From Candidatus Nitrosopumilus sp. (GTDB lineage Archaea; Thermoproteota; Nitrososphaeria; Nitrososphaerales; Nitrosopumilaceae), in NCBI GenBank assembly GCA_029864235.1, contig JAOTTW010000001.1, forward strand, positions 1 through 64,000: a stretch of DNA of 64,000 nucleotides. Direction: 5' to 3'. Positions 18,142 to 27,491 of this stretch are shown in pieces (the stretch's first letter is position 1; the number at the start of each line of letters is the position of its first letter). The position numbers were made by a program, and so were the translations under genes. The notes under the pieces were generated by a model, which saw only the letters and a list, made by a program, of their open reading frames with translations, had not been told where the DNA came from and did not search any database.

Positions 18142-18657
18142 ATGAAAAAGAAAAAGATCTATGAAGGAAAAATTCTAGGCCTAAGTGTCTATGATGGTAT
18201 TATTGAAGGAAGAAAAGTAAAACGCGAAATGATTGAGCACCGTGGTGCAGCTGCAATGCTAGCTTTTGATGAAGATAAAAAAATAATTCTTGTAAAACAA
18301 CACAGATTTCCTCATGGATATGTACTTGAGATCCCTGCTGGAACTTTGGAGAAAAGGGAAGATCCAATTAAATGTGCATTTAGAGAATTGGAAGAAGAAA
18401 CAGGCTATAGAGCCAAAAAAATGACTCCTCTAATCTCATTTTACCCCTCTATTGGGTACAATTCTGAGATAATTCATTGTTATGTGGCCTCAGGATTGAA
18501 AAAAATTGCAGACTTGAAATTAGATGCAGATGAGATATTATCCGTAGAAAAGATAGAACTTGAAAGATTAATAAAAATGATAAAGGCGGGAAAAATTCAA
18601 GATGCAAAAACGATTTGTGCAGTAATGACCTATGCTTCCAAGAAGAAACTAAGTTAG
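18142..18657 (+). CDS. Nudix hydrolase, ADP-ribose pyrophosphatase-like
   Basis: 171 residues. The Nudix box is complete: G67-x5-E-x7-REL-x-EE-x-G-Y89 (GTLEKREDP ... RELEEETGY). The preceding VKQHRFPHGY and IEHRGAAAML segments match ADP-ribose pyrophosphatases of the NudF type. It hydrolyses nucleoside diphosphate-X compounds, probably ADP-ribose, to AMP and sugar phosphate with Mg2+. End-to-end with convergent PhoU gene (no spacer). Confidence 0.88.
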   Translation: MKKKKIYEGKILGLSVYDGIIEGRKVKREMIEHRGAAAMLAFDEDKKIILVKQHRFPHGYVLEIPAGTLEKREDPIKCAFRELEEETGYRAKKMTPLISFYPSIGYNSEIIHCYVASGLKKIADLKLDADEILSVEKIELERLIKMIKAGKIQDAKTICAVMTYASKKKLS

Positions 18658-19638
18658 TTACTCATTGTAAATTGGCTTTACGAGATCCACAACATCTGCC
18701 CAAGACTTTGCAATTCTTTCAAACATATAGATAAGATCAAGAAAATCAATTGGAATTTGTTTCTTATTTCCAAGTGAGATTCGTAGTTTGGAAAGTTTTT
18801 CCTGATATTTTTTATGTAATGATATAGCTTCGATTGCCAATAGTCTATCAGGTTTGGTGAATGATACAATTGATTTTTCTGCAAGATTGTTAAAATTTTG
18901 TACAATATCAAATATTTTCTTTAGATGTTCTGTTGATAATGACGAGTTGTAAATGAAATCTGCTAGTTCAACTATTGTGTCACCAGCATTTTCTAAAAGA
19001 TTTGCAGCAACTCTATAATCTAAAACATCAATATTTTCAAGATTAAATACATTAGCCAATCTTCTGTCAACTAAAGCACTTCTAATCAATCTGACAAGAA
19101 GAAAGTATTGTCTGTTAACTTCTACATCTCTATTTGATAATGTTTGTAGATTTGATTTGTCATCAGATATCAATCCATTACAAACATCTTCATACATTCC
19201 AAGTGCGATTGAACTCATCCTTTTGAGAATTTTTTCAGGGTTTAGTGTGGTTGTATCTAAAAGGAATTGCATGTTGATCTTTGATGCATCTTCTTCAACA
19301 ATCTCCATTCCCACCAAGCGTCTCATTGAATTACGAATTGTTTCCCTGTCTTGACCTGGAATTATAGATTTTGAGTTAATTTCAATAATGTCATATCCCA
19401 AAAGATATGCTCCCGTAATGTCAGCTACAATATTTTCTTCCTTTGGAAGAGGATAAGATATTACAAGTTCTTTGGCAGGACGCATTTCTTTATTTGCAGA
19501 AATTGAGATGCTGTCCTGACCTGTCTCAAGTTCAACTTGACTGCTTTTATCCAAATTGTTGGCATCTACCCACTCTTTTGGAAGTGAAACCAGTATACTA
19601 CTTCCAATTCTTTGTAGGCGCCGAATGAATTTAGTCAA
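18658..19638 (-). CDS. PhoU-like phosphate regulator with AbrB-type domain
   Basis: 326 residues. N-terminal SpoVT-AbrB swapped-hairpin DNA-binding domain (FIRRLQRIGSSILVSLPKEW, 4-23) followed by helical PhoU-like region (about 110-320). Archaeal fusions of this kind are annotated as phosphate uptake regulators that combine DNA binding with phosphate signalling. No pst genes are in the window, so the target is unknown. Divergent from pantoate kinase with 64 bases between. Confidence 0.82.
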   Translation of the reverse strand: MTKFIRRLQRIGSSILVSLPKEWVDANNLDKSSQVELETGQDSISISANKEMRPAKELVISYPLPKEENIVADITGAYLLGYDIIEINSKSIIPGQDRETIRNSMRRLVGMEIVEEDASKINMQFLLDTTTLNPEKILKRMSSIALGMYEDVCNGLISDDKSNLQTLSNRDVEVNRQYFLLVRLIRSALVDRRLANVFNLENIDVLDYRVAANLLENAGDTIVELADFIYNSSLSTEHLKKIFDIVQNFNNLAEKSIVSFTKPDRLLAIEAISLHKKYQEKLSKLRISLGNKKQIPIDFLDLIYMFERIAKSWADVVDLVKPIYNE

Positions 19639-19702
19639 TTTATACTAATTTAATTAATTTAAGCCATATTCTTATATTTTATGAATAATTTAAACTCAGA
19701 TC

Positions 19703-20614
19703 ATGGAAGCGATGGCATTTTGTCCCGCACATGTTACTGGTTTTTTCAAAGCCTATTTAGACAATAACCAAAAATTTTCTGAAAAATTGGGTTCGATGGG
19801 TGCAGGATTCTCAATTAAAGAGGGCGTCACAACCAGTGTCAGGATTACACCAAAGACAAGTCAAAAATCGGGCTTTAAGATTTCTGCACAAGGATATCAA
19901 CCAGACAAAACTAACGTGTCTGAATTTGTATTAAATGAATTTTTAAAACTGGGAAATTTTGAAGAGTTGTTTTTTGACATCACACATAAAATATCAGTCC
20001 CTGTTGGTTACGGATTAGGGTCAAGTAGTGCTGTTGCCTTGTCACTTGCATTTGCATTAGATAAAGCCCTTCAAACAAAGTTGCAACAGAAAGTTATTGG
20101 AAAAATTGCTCATAATGCAGAAGTAAATTGTAAGACAGGACTGGGGGATGTTTTGGCTTCATACTTTGGTGGCTTTGAAATTAGAGTTAAACCCGGTGCT
20201 CCAGGAATTGGAAAAGTCGAGAAAATCAAGACTGAGCCTATTTCCATAGTTATGATATGTTTTTCCCCAATTTCAACAAATAACTTTCTAAAAGAAAAAC
20301 TTTCACAGATTAACGGGTTGGGTGGAAAAATGGTTAACAAATTACTAGAGTCAAAGGATTATGAACATTTTCAGGATATGTCTTTGGAATTTGCAAAATA
20401 TGTAGATGTAATAACACCAAGAATGAGAACGATAATTGAAGAGTTGACTTGTAACAAAATCAAATGCGGGGTAGCATTTTTTGGTGAAACAATTTTTTCT
20501 ATGATCCCAAAGGAAAAAGAAAGTGATGTTTTAAAAATATTCAAAAAATATACTGATGGAATTATTATAAAATCTGAATTGGATGATTTAGGCGCAAGAG
20601 TCCTTAACAACTAA
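19703..20614 (+). CDS. Pantoate kinase (GHMP family)
   Basis: 303 residues. GHMP ATP-binding motif PVGYGLGSSSAVALSLA (about 99-115). It lies directly in front of the archaeal phosphopantothenate synthetase gene, the pairing that defines the archaeal PoK/PPS route to 4'-phosphopantothenate (pantoate to phosphopantoate). GHMP kinases are otherwise hard to tell apart; operon context fixes the substrate. First gene of the CoA operon. Confidence 0.9.
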   Translation: MEAMAFCPAHVTGFFKAYLDNNQKFSEKLGSMGAGFSIKEGVTTSVRITPKTSQKSGFKISAQGYQPDKTNVSEFVLNEFLKLGNFEELFFDITHKISVPVGYGLGSSSAVALSLAFALDKALQTKLQQKVIGKIAHNAEVNCKTGLGDVLASYFGGFEIRVKPGAPGIGKVEKIKTEPISIVMICFSPISTNNFLKEKLSQINGLGGKMVNKLLESKDYEHFQDMSLEFAKYVDVITPRMRTIIEELTCNKIKCGVAFFGETIFSMIPKEKESDVLKIFKKYTDGIIIKSELDDLGARVLNN

Positions 20615-20624
20615 TTGAATCCTA

Positions 20625-21389
20625 ATGACCTTAATTCCAAAATCTCATCCTAGAGCCAAGTCACTTTTAATTAGAGAGAAACTTGTTAGTGGTTTTGAAA
20701 ATGGGTTGGTTGCTAAAGAGGGACTTCTCGCTCAAGGCAGAGGAGAGGCATTTGATTACTTGTTGGGAGAAAAAACTGGCAGAACCGCAAGAAAAGCAAT
20801 CAAAGCTGCTGCAGCACAGATCCTTTTAGCAGATTTTCCAGTGATTTCTGTAAATGGGAATATTGCTGCATTATGTCCCAGGGAAATCGTTACACTAGCC
20901 AAGACTGTAAATGCCAAAATTGAAGTAAATTTGTTTTATACTGATGAAAAAAGAAAACAAAATATTGTCAAGACTTTGAAAAAAAATGGCACAAAGGAGA
21001 TTCTAGGTGTAAATAATAGCTCGAAAGCTACATTACGTGGGATTGATTCGGCAAGAAGGATTATCGACAAAAATGGTATTTTGTCGGCCGATGTTGTGGT
21101 TGTTCCCCTAGAGGACGGAGATAGAACTATGGCATTAAGAAAAGCTGGAAAAATAGTGATTACATTTGATCTAAATCCATTCTCAAGGACATCACAAACC
21201 GCAAACATAACAATCGTAGATAATGTTATACGCGCCATAGATTTGTTAATTGATTCATGCAAAAAAATATCAAAAAAAAATCGTTCTGCTCTTCAAAAAA
21301 TCGTTAAAGACTTTGATAACAAGAGAAATCTTTCAGAAAACATTATTGAAATAAAAAATAATCTATCAAGGAGAGCTCAATTTGCATAA
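20625..21389 (+). CDS. 4-phosphopantoate--beta-alanine ligase (archaeal PPS)
   Basis: 254 residues of the COG1701/DUF137 family: opening IPKSHPRAKSLLIREKLV, central GRTARKAIKAAAAQ and ISVNGNIAALCP, later VPLEDGDRTMALRKAGK and DLNPFSRTSQTA segments. It joins phosphopantoate with beta-alanine using ATP and replaces bacterial PanC. Ten bases after pantoate kinase and overlapping panB by 8 bases. Confidence 0.92.
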   Translation: MTLIPKSHPRAKSLLIREKLVSGFENGLVAKEGLLAQGRGEAFDYLLGEKTGRTARKAIKAAAAQILLADFPVISVNGNIAALCPREIVTLAKTVNAKIEVNLFYTDEKRKQNIVKTLKKNGTKEILGVNNSSKATLRGIDSARRIIDKNGILSADVVVVPLEDGDRTMALRKAGKIVITFDLNPFSRTSQTANITIVDNVIRAIDLLIDSCKKISKKNRSALQKIVKDFDNKRNLSENIIEIKNNLSRRAQFA

Positions 21390-22221
21390 ATCGGTTCAAG
21401 ATATTATTAAGATGAAAAAGAATGGAAAAAAGATTTCAGTTATTACAAGCTATGACTATACTTTAGCATCACTATGTGATAAGGCCGGAATTGATGTATT
21501 ACTTGTAGGTGATAGTGCAGGTATGGTAATGTTGGGATATGAAAATACAATTCCTGTAACAATGGAACAAATGTGTATTTTTACTGAAGCAGTTAGTAGG
21601 GCACGACAGAATTCTCTACTAGTTGCAGATTTACCTTTTATGTCATATCAAGCAAGAATTGATGATGCAATAAGAAATTCTGGAAGATTGATTAAAGCAG
21701 GAGCAGATGCGGTAAAACTTGAAGGAGGTAGTCCGATTACTAAAACGATTAGGGCAATTGTTGATGTTGGAATTCCAGTAATGGGCCACATAGGTTTGCA
21801 ACCACAAACAACAATGCTGTCAGAAGGTTACAAGGTCCAAGGAAAAACAAAGGATGCAGCTATGAAATTAATTCACGATGCAAAGAATCTGGAAGAAGCT
21901 GGAGTTTTTAGCATTGTTCTAGAAATGGTAAGTCGGGAGGTAGCAGAAATAATTTCTGAAACTGTCAGTGTACCGACAATAGGTATTGGATCAGGTGCTG
22001 GATGTAGTGGTCAGGTTCTCGTGATTCAGGATTTGCTTGGAATGTATGACAAAATTAAGCCTAAATTTGCAAAAAGATACATGAATCTATCTGAAGATAT
22101 TGTAAAATCCCTTGAAAAATACAAAAATGACATAGAATCAGGAACATTTCCTTCTAATGAAAATTGGTTTTCGATGGAAAAAGAAGAACTAGAAAAATTA
22201 CGAGATAAAATTGGCAGTTAA
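21382..22221 (+). CDS. panB: 3-methyl-2-oxobutanoate hydroxymethyltransferase
   Basis: 279 residues, TTG start inside the PPS gene. Typical PanB motifs: SYDYTLASLCDKAGIDVLLVGDSAGMV region, KLEGG (Mg/substrate region), VMGHIGLQPQT, and GIGSGAGCSGQVLV. A TIM-barrel enzyme that makes ketopantoate from 2-oxoisovalerate and methylene-tetrahydropterin. Third gene of the CoA operon; overlaps coaBC by 11 bases. Confidence 0.94.
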   Translation: MHKSVQDIIKMKKNGKKISVITSYDYTLASLCDKAGIDVLLVGDSAGMVMLGYENTIPVTMEQMCIFTEAVSRARQNSLLVADLPFMSYQARIDDAIRNSGRLIKAGADAVKLEGGSPITKTIRAIVDVGIPVMGHIGLQPQTTMLSEGYKVQGKTKDAAMKLIHDAKNLEEAGVFSIVLEMVSREVAEIISETVSVPTIGIGSGAGCSGQVLVIQDLLGMYDKIKPKFAKRYMNLSEDIVKSLEKYKNDIESGTFPSNENWFSMEKEELEKLRDKIGS

Positions 22222-23467
22222 AAGAAAAATCACAAAAAACGATCATCCTTCATTAGATATTGTTGCTTCACATGGGATGGAGTTGACAGGCAAAAAGATA
22301 GTTCTTTGCGTTGCAGGTAGTGTTGCCGCATACAAAGCAATCGAGCTAGCAAGACTGTTAATGAGACATGGCGCAGATGTTACATGCGTAGCAAGTAGCG
22401 CAGTTACAAAACTCATACAACCAGATTATTTCAAATGGGCTACTGGAAACAAAGTCATTACAAAACTTACTGGTGAATTAGAGCACATCAGATTAGCAGA
22501 CTATAATCAATCAGATCTAATTATTGTATATCCAGCAACGGCAAACACTCTTGGAAAACTTGCAAATGGAATTGATGACACTCCGATATCTACGGTTCTT
22601 ACTGTAGGATTCGGTTCAAAGATTCCAATTTTGATGTGTCTTGCTATGCATGAATCAATGTATGAGAATTCTGCGATAAAAAAGAACATTGAATTCCTAA
22701 AAGGGAAGATCCAATTTCTTAGTCCACAAATGATTGAAGGAAAAGCAAAAGCTCCAGAACCTGAAGATGTCTTGGAGTATGTATTAAGAAGATTTGGATT
22801 TTCATCAGTATTAAAAAATAAAAAAGTGTTAATGACTGCAGGACCAACAATAGAATACATTGATCCTGTAAGGGTGATAACCAATCAGAGCTCAGGTAAA
22901 ACAGGAGTGCTCTTAGCTGAAGAATTAATCTCTGCAGGAGCCAAAGTGACTTTAGTTTATGGACCAGGAATAGAAAAACCGCCTAAAGGTGCCAAAGTGA
23001 TAAAGATTTTAACAAGCAAAGAAATGTTTGACGTTGTAAAAAAAACTATGAAGAAGAGATTTGACGTTGTAGTTATGGCTGCAGCTGCTGCAGATTACAC
23101 CCCTGAAAATCCAGATAAAAAAAAGATCAAAAGTTCCCAGAATGTGCTGACAATTAGGCTCAAAAAAGCGCCTAAAATTATCGATCACATAAAAAAAATC
23201 CAAAAAGATGTCTTCCTAGTGGGATTCAAAGCAGAGGCAAATTTATCAAGAAAAGAATTGATCAAAGAAGCAAAAAAGAAGATGGCTGAATCAGGTGCAG
23301 ATATTGTTGTGGCAAATGACATTGGAACTTCCAGATATAGGAAAAATCCAGATAACAATGAAGTACTTATTGTAAATTCAAAAAGTGTAGTTTCATCAGG
23401 GTGGGTGAAAAAGCAAAAGATTGCAAAATTTATCAGAAAAGAATTGGAAGATCGATTGAAAGGGTAA
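22211..23467 (+). CDS. coaBC: Bifunctional phosphopantothenoylcysteine synthetase/decarboxylase
   Basis: 418 residues, TTG start. N-terminal flavoprotein CoaC domain (CVAGSVAAYKAIELARLL; catalytic-type His in ELEHIRLAD region; substrate loop YPATANTLGKLANGI) and C-terminal CoaB domain (MTAGPTIEYIDPVRVITNQS, about 210-230; MAAAAADYTP; KAPKIIDHI). It adds Cys to phosphopantothenate and decarboxylates it to phosphopantetheine. Last large gene of the operon. Confidence 0.94.
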   Translation: MAVKRKITKNDHPSLDIVASHGMELTGKKIVLCVAGSVAAYKAIELARLLMRHGADVTCVASSAVTKLIQPDYFKWATGNKVITKLTGELEHIRLADYNQSDLIIVYPATANTLGKLANGIDDTPISTVLTVGFGSKIPILMCLAMHESMYENSAIKKNIEFLKGKIQFLSPQMIEGKAKAPEPEDVLEYVLRRFGFSSVLKNKKVLMTAGPTIEYIDPVRVITNQSSGKTGVLLAEELISAGAKVTLVYGPGIEKPPKGAKVIKILTSKEMFDVVKKTMKKRFDVVVMAAAAADYTPENPDKKKIKSSQNVLTIRLKKAPKIIDHIKKIQKDVFLVGFKAEANLSRKELIKEAKKKMAESGADIVVANDIGTSRYRKNPDNNEVLIVNSKSVVSSGWVKKQKIAKFIRKELEDRLKG

Positions 23468-23468
23468 A

Positions 23469-23633
23469 TTGAAAAAATCAGAAATCAGAAGACTCGTTGC
23501 AGAATATAAAGAAATTAAGATAAAATTAAAAAAGTCATACAATAAAAAATATGTTGAAAAGTTGGGAGAAATTCAGCATAGATACTATCATGAGACAGGC
23601 AGACCGTTAGAATCTGACTTTAAAGTTGTATAA
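23469..23633 (+). CDS. 54-residue basic protein at the end of the CoA operon
   Basis: TTG start one base after the coaBC stop; ends TAA. Strongly basic N-terminal helix (KKSEIRRLVAEYKEIKIKLKKS) and a C-terminal RYYHETGRPLESDFKVV. No Cys or membrane segment. Tight spacing suggests co-transcription with coaBC and the methyltransferase that follows. Family not recognised. Confidence 0.55.
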   Translation: MKKSEIRRLVAEYKEIKIKLKKSYNKKYVEKLGEIQHRYYHETGRPLESDFKVV

Positions 23634-23647
23634 CTGAATCAAACTAG

Positions 23648-24502
23648 ATGTATAATAAAATGAGATTTAACAAGACAGAATACAAACAAAGGAATATTGG
23701 CATATGGAATGAGGTAGCACCACGTTATCATAAAAGGTGGGCAAGTATCAATGATGGGCCGTTTCAGAGCACTTCAAAACTGGTTCAACTAATGAAGCTA
23801 GAGAAAGGAAATACGGTCTTAGATGTTGCATGCGGTACAGGAGTAGTTACCAAAAAGATTAGAGAAAAGATTGGAATGTCCGGCTATGTTGTTGGTGTAG
23901 ATACATCGGTTACTGCAATTAAAATTGCAAAGAAATGGAACAAACTTAAATCAAATTTAAATTTTGTAAATATGGATGCTGAAAAATTTAATTTTACTAC
24001 AAAGTTTGATGCCATCACATGTCAATATGCACTGTTTTTTTTTCCAAATGCGCAAAAAGCACTAAAAAACATGAAAAACAGCCTCAAAAAAGATGGAAAA
24101 ATAGGTATATCAGTTCATGGTCACAAAGACAAGGTTCCATTCTTTAGCAATATACTTGATGCCATAATGGAATTTATTCCAAATTATATTCCACCCGGAG
24201 CTCCAGATTTGGACAGATTTGGAACAAAATCATCACTTAGTAATGAAGTAAAAAATGCAGGGTTTTCAAGTGTATTTGTTAAAGATTATGTGTTCAAGTA
24301 TAGTCCAGGGAAATTTGAAGATTACTGGAAAAATTATCTCAGATACGTGGCAAAGCCGTTAAAAGAAAAGCTGGATTCCCTTGAAAGAAAAACAAGAGAG
24401 GAATTAAGAGAAAAAGTTAGAGAGAATACTATTCAGCATACTAAAAGAAATGGAATTATCGAATTTCCTTGGGAAGTTTTAATTTTGACTGCTAAAAACT
24501 AG
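23648..24502 (+). CDS. SAM-dependent methyltransferase (UbiE/Methyltransf_11 type)
   Basis: 284 residues. Class I fold: motif I VLDVACGTGVVTKKI (about 58-72), acidic residue of motif II in VVGVDTS, FVNMDAEKF, and motif post-I. The C-terminal quarter is basic and helical. An alternative ATG lies four codons in (23660). The acceptor is not predictable. The UbiE resemblance hints at quinone or lipid methylation, unproven. Confidence 0.8.
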   Translation: MYNKMRFNKTEYKQRNIGIWNEVAPRYHKRWASINDGPFQSTSKLVQLMKLEKGNTVLDVACGTGVVTKKIREKIGMSGYVVGVDTSVTAIKIAKKWNKLKSNLNFVNMDAEKFNFTTKFDAITCQYALFFFPNAQKALKNMKNSLKKDGKIGISVHGHKDKVPFFSNILDAIMEFIPNYIPPGAPDLDRFGTKSSLSNEVKNAGFSSVFVKDYVFKYSPGKFEDYWKNYLRYVAKPLKEKLDSLERKTREELREKVRENTIQHTKRNGIIEFPWEVLILTAKN

Positions 24503-24510
24503 AATAAGAA

Positions 24511-24993
24511 ATGGTTAGAGAATCTAAGAAGGAAGACAAACCAAAAGAATCTGAATTTAAGAAATTTATAAAAAAGCGTGCTCCAATTTATCTTGGTGTA
24601 ATAGCATTAGTAATTGTCTTTGTCATACCTGAATTGACTAAAGGTGATTTACAAAGTAGTTTTCCTGAAAATCTTACAGATCAAGAAAAAGAAGTGTTGG
24701 ACACTCTAATGTCATATAAGGGTCCAAATGAAAAAGGCCTAAGTATACTTGATGCAATCTCCAATAAAATAAGTGAAGAGTATCCAAATGAAAAAATTTA
24801 TGATAATAAAAAAACCAAAGTCAGTCTTTTAATTGATGAATTGAAATTAGAGAACTATCACATCATATTGAATTTTCAATCTTACAAGGGTGAATTAAAT
24901 TATGATTGGAATGTCAATATGGAAACAAAGACCATTAAGGGAAACAATCCTGAGGCAAAACATGTTATTGATTTGGTAGATTTTTATGATTAA
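24511..24993 (+). CDS. Single-span membrane protein, unknown
   Basis: 160 residues. A Lys/Glu-rich N-terminus (about 1-28), one membrane helix (about 29-46; YLGVIALVIVFVIPEL), and a soluble domain of about 110 residues outside. No signal peptidase site, no Cys. Eight bases after the methyltransferase on the same strand; convergent with the M24 peptidase gene. Family not recognised. Confidence 0.65.
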   Translation: MVRESKKEDKPKESEFKKFIKKRAPIYLGVIALVIVFVIPELTKGDLQSSFPENLTDQEKEVLDTLMSYKGPNEKGLSILDAISNKISEEYPNEKIYDNKKTKVSLLIDELKLENYHIILNFQSYKGELNYDWNVNMETKTIKGNNPEAKHVIDLVDFYD

Positions 24994-24995
24994 GC

Positions 24996-26060
24996 TCAAA
25001 CTGTTACCAAATCTTTAGTAAATTTGTGCATGACAATTGGTTTATCTTTAACAATCAGAGAGTCTTCAATTCTGATTCCAAATTTATTTTCAATGTAAAT
25101 TCCGGGCTCTACTGTAATGGCCATATTTTTTTCTAGTTTTGTATCACTTCTGTATGAAATTGTAGGCAATTCATGTACCTCAAGACCTATACCGTGTCCT
25201 GTAGAATGAATAAAGTATTTTCCAAAATTTTGATCTTCGATATATTTTCTGCAAGCGAAGTCTACTTCCTTACAATCAACATTTGGTTTGACTGTTTTTA
25301 ATCCAAGTTTCTGTGATGCTTTAACAATTTCATAAGCTTGATTAGCCAATGGTGAAATATTTCCTAATGCAAATGTCCTTGTTGCATCAGAAACATATCC
25401 CTTGTATCTAAGGGTAAGATCAACTACAACAAGTTCTCCTTTTTTGAATTTTCTATCAGTAACTTGTGCATGAGGTAAGGCACCATTTGGTCCACCAGCT
25501 ATTATGAGTGGATTTAGAGTGGATTTGTACCTGGTATCAAACATCTGGTGATTTATGGCATAGGACATTAGAATTGCTTGAAGTTCTGATTCTTTTTGTC
25601 CGACTTTGATTTTGTTTGAACAGATTTCAAACATTTCATCAATAATTTTTGAGGCTTTCTTGAGGATCATTATTTCTTTTTCATCTTTAATAATTCTAGA
25701 ATTGTAAAAGGGATCAGCAGAGGATTTTATTTTAGGAATGGATTTTTTGAGAGACGTCATTACAGAATAATTCTGACAATCAGTACAGACTCTTTTTTCC
25801 TTGATTCTATTTACCAGTGAAGATACCAACCCAGTACCACGTTCGGCAGTAATCACATCACAGTCTTCAGATTCTTTTCTTGCGCGCCCAACTTCTAATT
25901 CAGGCGTAATTATGGTGGTTTTTCCATTCTTTTCCAGCAAACCAATTGCCTCTCCCCAAAATCCAGTCATGTAAAATAGGTTTTCAGGCTCAAAAGTAAC
26001 AAGCGTATCGCAATTTATCTTCTTGGCAAACTTGAGGAGGTTATTTCTACGCTGTTTCAT
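24996..26060 (-). CDS. M24 family aminopeptidase (Xaa-Pro type)
   Basis: 354 residues. N-terminal creatinase-like domain (about 1-125) and a pita-bread C-terminal domain with metal ligands: D in VVVDLTLRYKGY, D in SDATRTFA, H in HSTGHGIGLEVHE, E in TVEPGIY, E in GIRIEDS. This set is that of X-Pro dipeptidases/aminopeptidase P. Cytosolic. Divergent from the PP-loop gene. Confidence 0.9.
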   Translation of the reverse strand: MKQRRNNLLKFAKKINCDTLVTFEPENLFYMTGFWGEAIGLLEKNGKTTIITPELEVGRARKESEDCDVITAERGTGLVSSLVNRIKEKRVCTDCQNYSVMTSLKKSIPKIKSSADPFYNSRIIKDEKEIMILKKASKIIDEMFEICSNKIKVGQKESELQAILMSYAINHQMFDTRYKSTLNPLIIAGGPNGALPHAQVTDRKFKKGELVVVDLTLRYKGYVSDATRTFALGNISPLANQAYEIVKASQKLGLKTVKPNVDCKEVDFACRKYIEDQNFGKYFIHSTGHGIGLEVHELPTISYRSDTKLEKNMAITVEPGIYIENKFGIRIEDSLIVKDKPIVMHKFTKDLVTV

Positions 26061-26131
26061 GAGAAAATTTTGTTTATTCTTAATTTATGTATGATGCAAA
26101 GTTTGTATATACGAATTTTAGTTTTGAAATT

Positions 26132-27139
26132 GTGACTGAAGAAAAGAAGAAAGTGGTTGCACTGTTGTCTGGAGGATTAGATAGTCAGCTTGCTGTAAGA
26201 ATGATGCAAGAGCAGGGTTTTGATGTTTCAGCTGTTGCAATAAAGACCCCATTTTGTGACTTTGATTGTGGGAGAGGTTGTGGTTTTGAAATTAGAGAAA
26301 GAGCTGATGATCTTAATGTAAATTTGAAAACAGTGTATCTCGGAGATGAGTACATTGAAATGTTAAAGCACCCAAAGTATGGAACCGGTGCAGGATTTAA
26401 TCCATGTATTGATTGCAGAGCAATGATGTTTGAAGCTGCAAAGAAGCACATGGATGAGATTGGGGCAGAATTCATAATTTCAGGTGAAGTTTTAGGGCAA
26501 AGACCAATGAGTCAGCATGCACCTGCACTAAGAACTATAGAAAAAGAATCCGATCTTGTTGGAAAAATTGTAAGACCATTATCTGCAGGATTACTTCCAG
26601 AAACTGATCCTGAAAAAGAAGGATTGATCAGAAGAGAAAATTTGGGAATGATTAAAGGGAGAACTAGAAAAAATCAATTAGAAATGGCAAAAAAATATGG
26701 CATTGAAAATCCTCCTAATGCTGGTGGTGGATGTCTTCTAACAGATCCAGCTTTTGGGTTAAAAGCTAAAGATTTGTTTGAACATACTCAAACTCCAACT
26801 ATCAATGATATTGATCTACTAAAAATTGGAAGACATTTCCGATTAGATGAAGAAACAAAATTTGTTGTTGGAAGAAATAAAGATGAAAATGAAATGATAA
26901 AGTCAATGGCATTATCCGATGACATTTTACTTGAAGCACGTGATTATGTAGGACCAGTTTCTATATTGCGTGGCAAAAATACAGCTCAATATATCAAATT
27001 TGCAGCATCTGTAACTCTAAGATATTCAGATGCTCCTAAGGATGGGCAAGCATTTGTAGTTTCAAGTGGGGAAAAATCTAAACTAGAAATCTTAGCTGAT
27101 TGTGCTAAGGAAGAATATTATATTAAATTTAGAATTTAG
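26132..27139 (+). CDS. PP-loop ATPase, tRNA 2-thiouridine synthase-like (MnmA/ThiI-like)
   Basis: About 335 residues from the GTG at 26132; an ATG at 26087 would add 15 poorly typical residues, and a TATA-like TATATACG about 24 bases before the GTG favours the shorter form. PP-loop SGGLDS near the N-terminus adenylates the target uridine. Cysteines in CDFDCGRGCGF and CIDC, plus GGGCLLTDP, could carry sulfur or a cluster. The domain order resembles archaeal proteins annotated as MnmA-like tRNA thiolases. Exact modified position unknown. Confidence 0.75.
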   Translation: MTEEKKKVVALLSGGLDSQLAVRMMQEQGFDVSAVAIKTPFCDFDCGRGCGFEIRERADDLNVNLKTVYLGDEYIEMLKHPKYGTGAGFNPCIDCRAMMFEAAKKHMDEIGAEFIISGEVLGQRPMSQHAPALRTIEKESDLVGKIVRPLSAGLLPETDPEKEGLIRRENLGMIKGRTRKNQLEMAKKYGIENPPNAGGGCLLTDPAFGLKAKDLFEHTQTPTINDIDLLKIGRHFRLDEETKFVVGRNKDENEMIKSMALSDDILLEARDYVGPVSILRGKNTAQYIKFAASVTLRYSDAPKDGQAFVVSSGEKSKLEILADCAKEEYYIKFRI

Positions 27140-27212
27140 GCGTGGAATTTTTAGAAAATTAGTTAAAACTATGGAAGAGTTTTTGAGGGAGTAGATCAAA
27201 ATTTCCTCAAGG

Positions 27213-27491
27213 ATGCAAAAACAGGAAAATCCAACATATTTGAAGGCGTTAACTATTCGTGATGTTAGTGATGTGCATTCAATCAAAGAAGATATCAAAA
27301 AAGATATGATTCTCATTCTTAGAGTTACACCTTTAGCTCAAAAAGATGTAGAACAATTACGAAAAGTAGTAGAAGAGTTGTATTCCATTGCAAAAACTGA
27401 AGGTGCAGATATTGCTAGATTAGGTGAGGAGAGAATAATTGTAGCACCATCAAATATCAAAATTTGGAAACCTGAATATGATCTAAAATAA
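27213..27491 (+). CDS. sepF: SepF-like protein (archaeal cell division)
   Basis: 92 residues matching the archaeal SepF core: YLKALTIRDVSDV, ILILRVTPLAQKDVEQLRKV, GADIARLGEERIIVAPS. SepF polymerises and anchors FtsZ to the membrane in Euryarchaeota and Gram-positives. The archaeal N-terminal amphipathic helix seems very short here (MQKQENPT). Role in this lineage, where Cdv/ESCRT proteins divide cells, is uncertain. 3' end overlaps the convergent aCPSF1 gene by 9 bases. Confidence 0.75.
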   Translation: MQKQENPTYLKALTIRDVSDVHSIKEDIKKDMILILRVTPLAQKDVEQLRKVVEELYSIAKTEGADIARLGEERIIVAPSNIKIWKPEYDLK

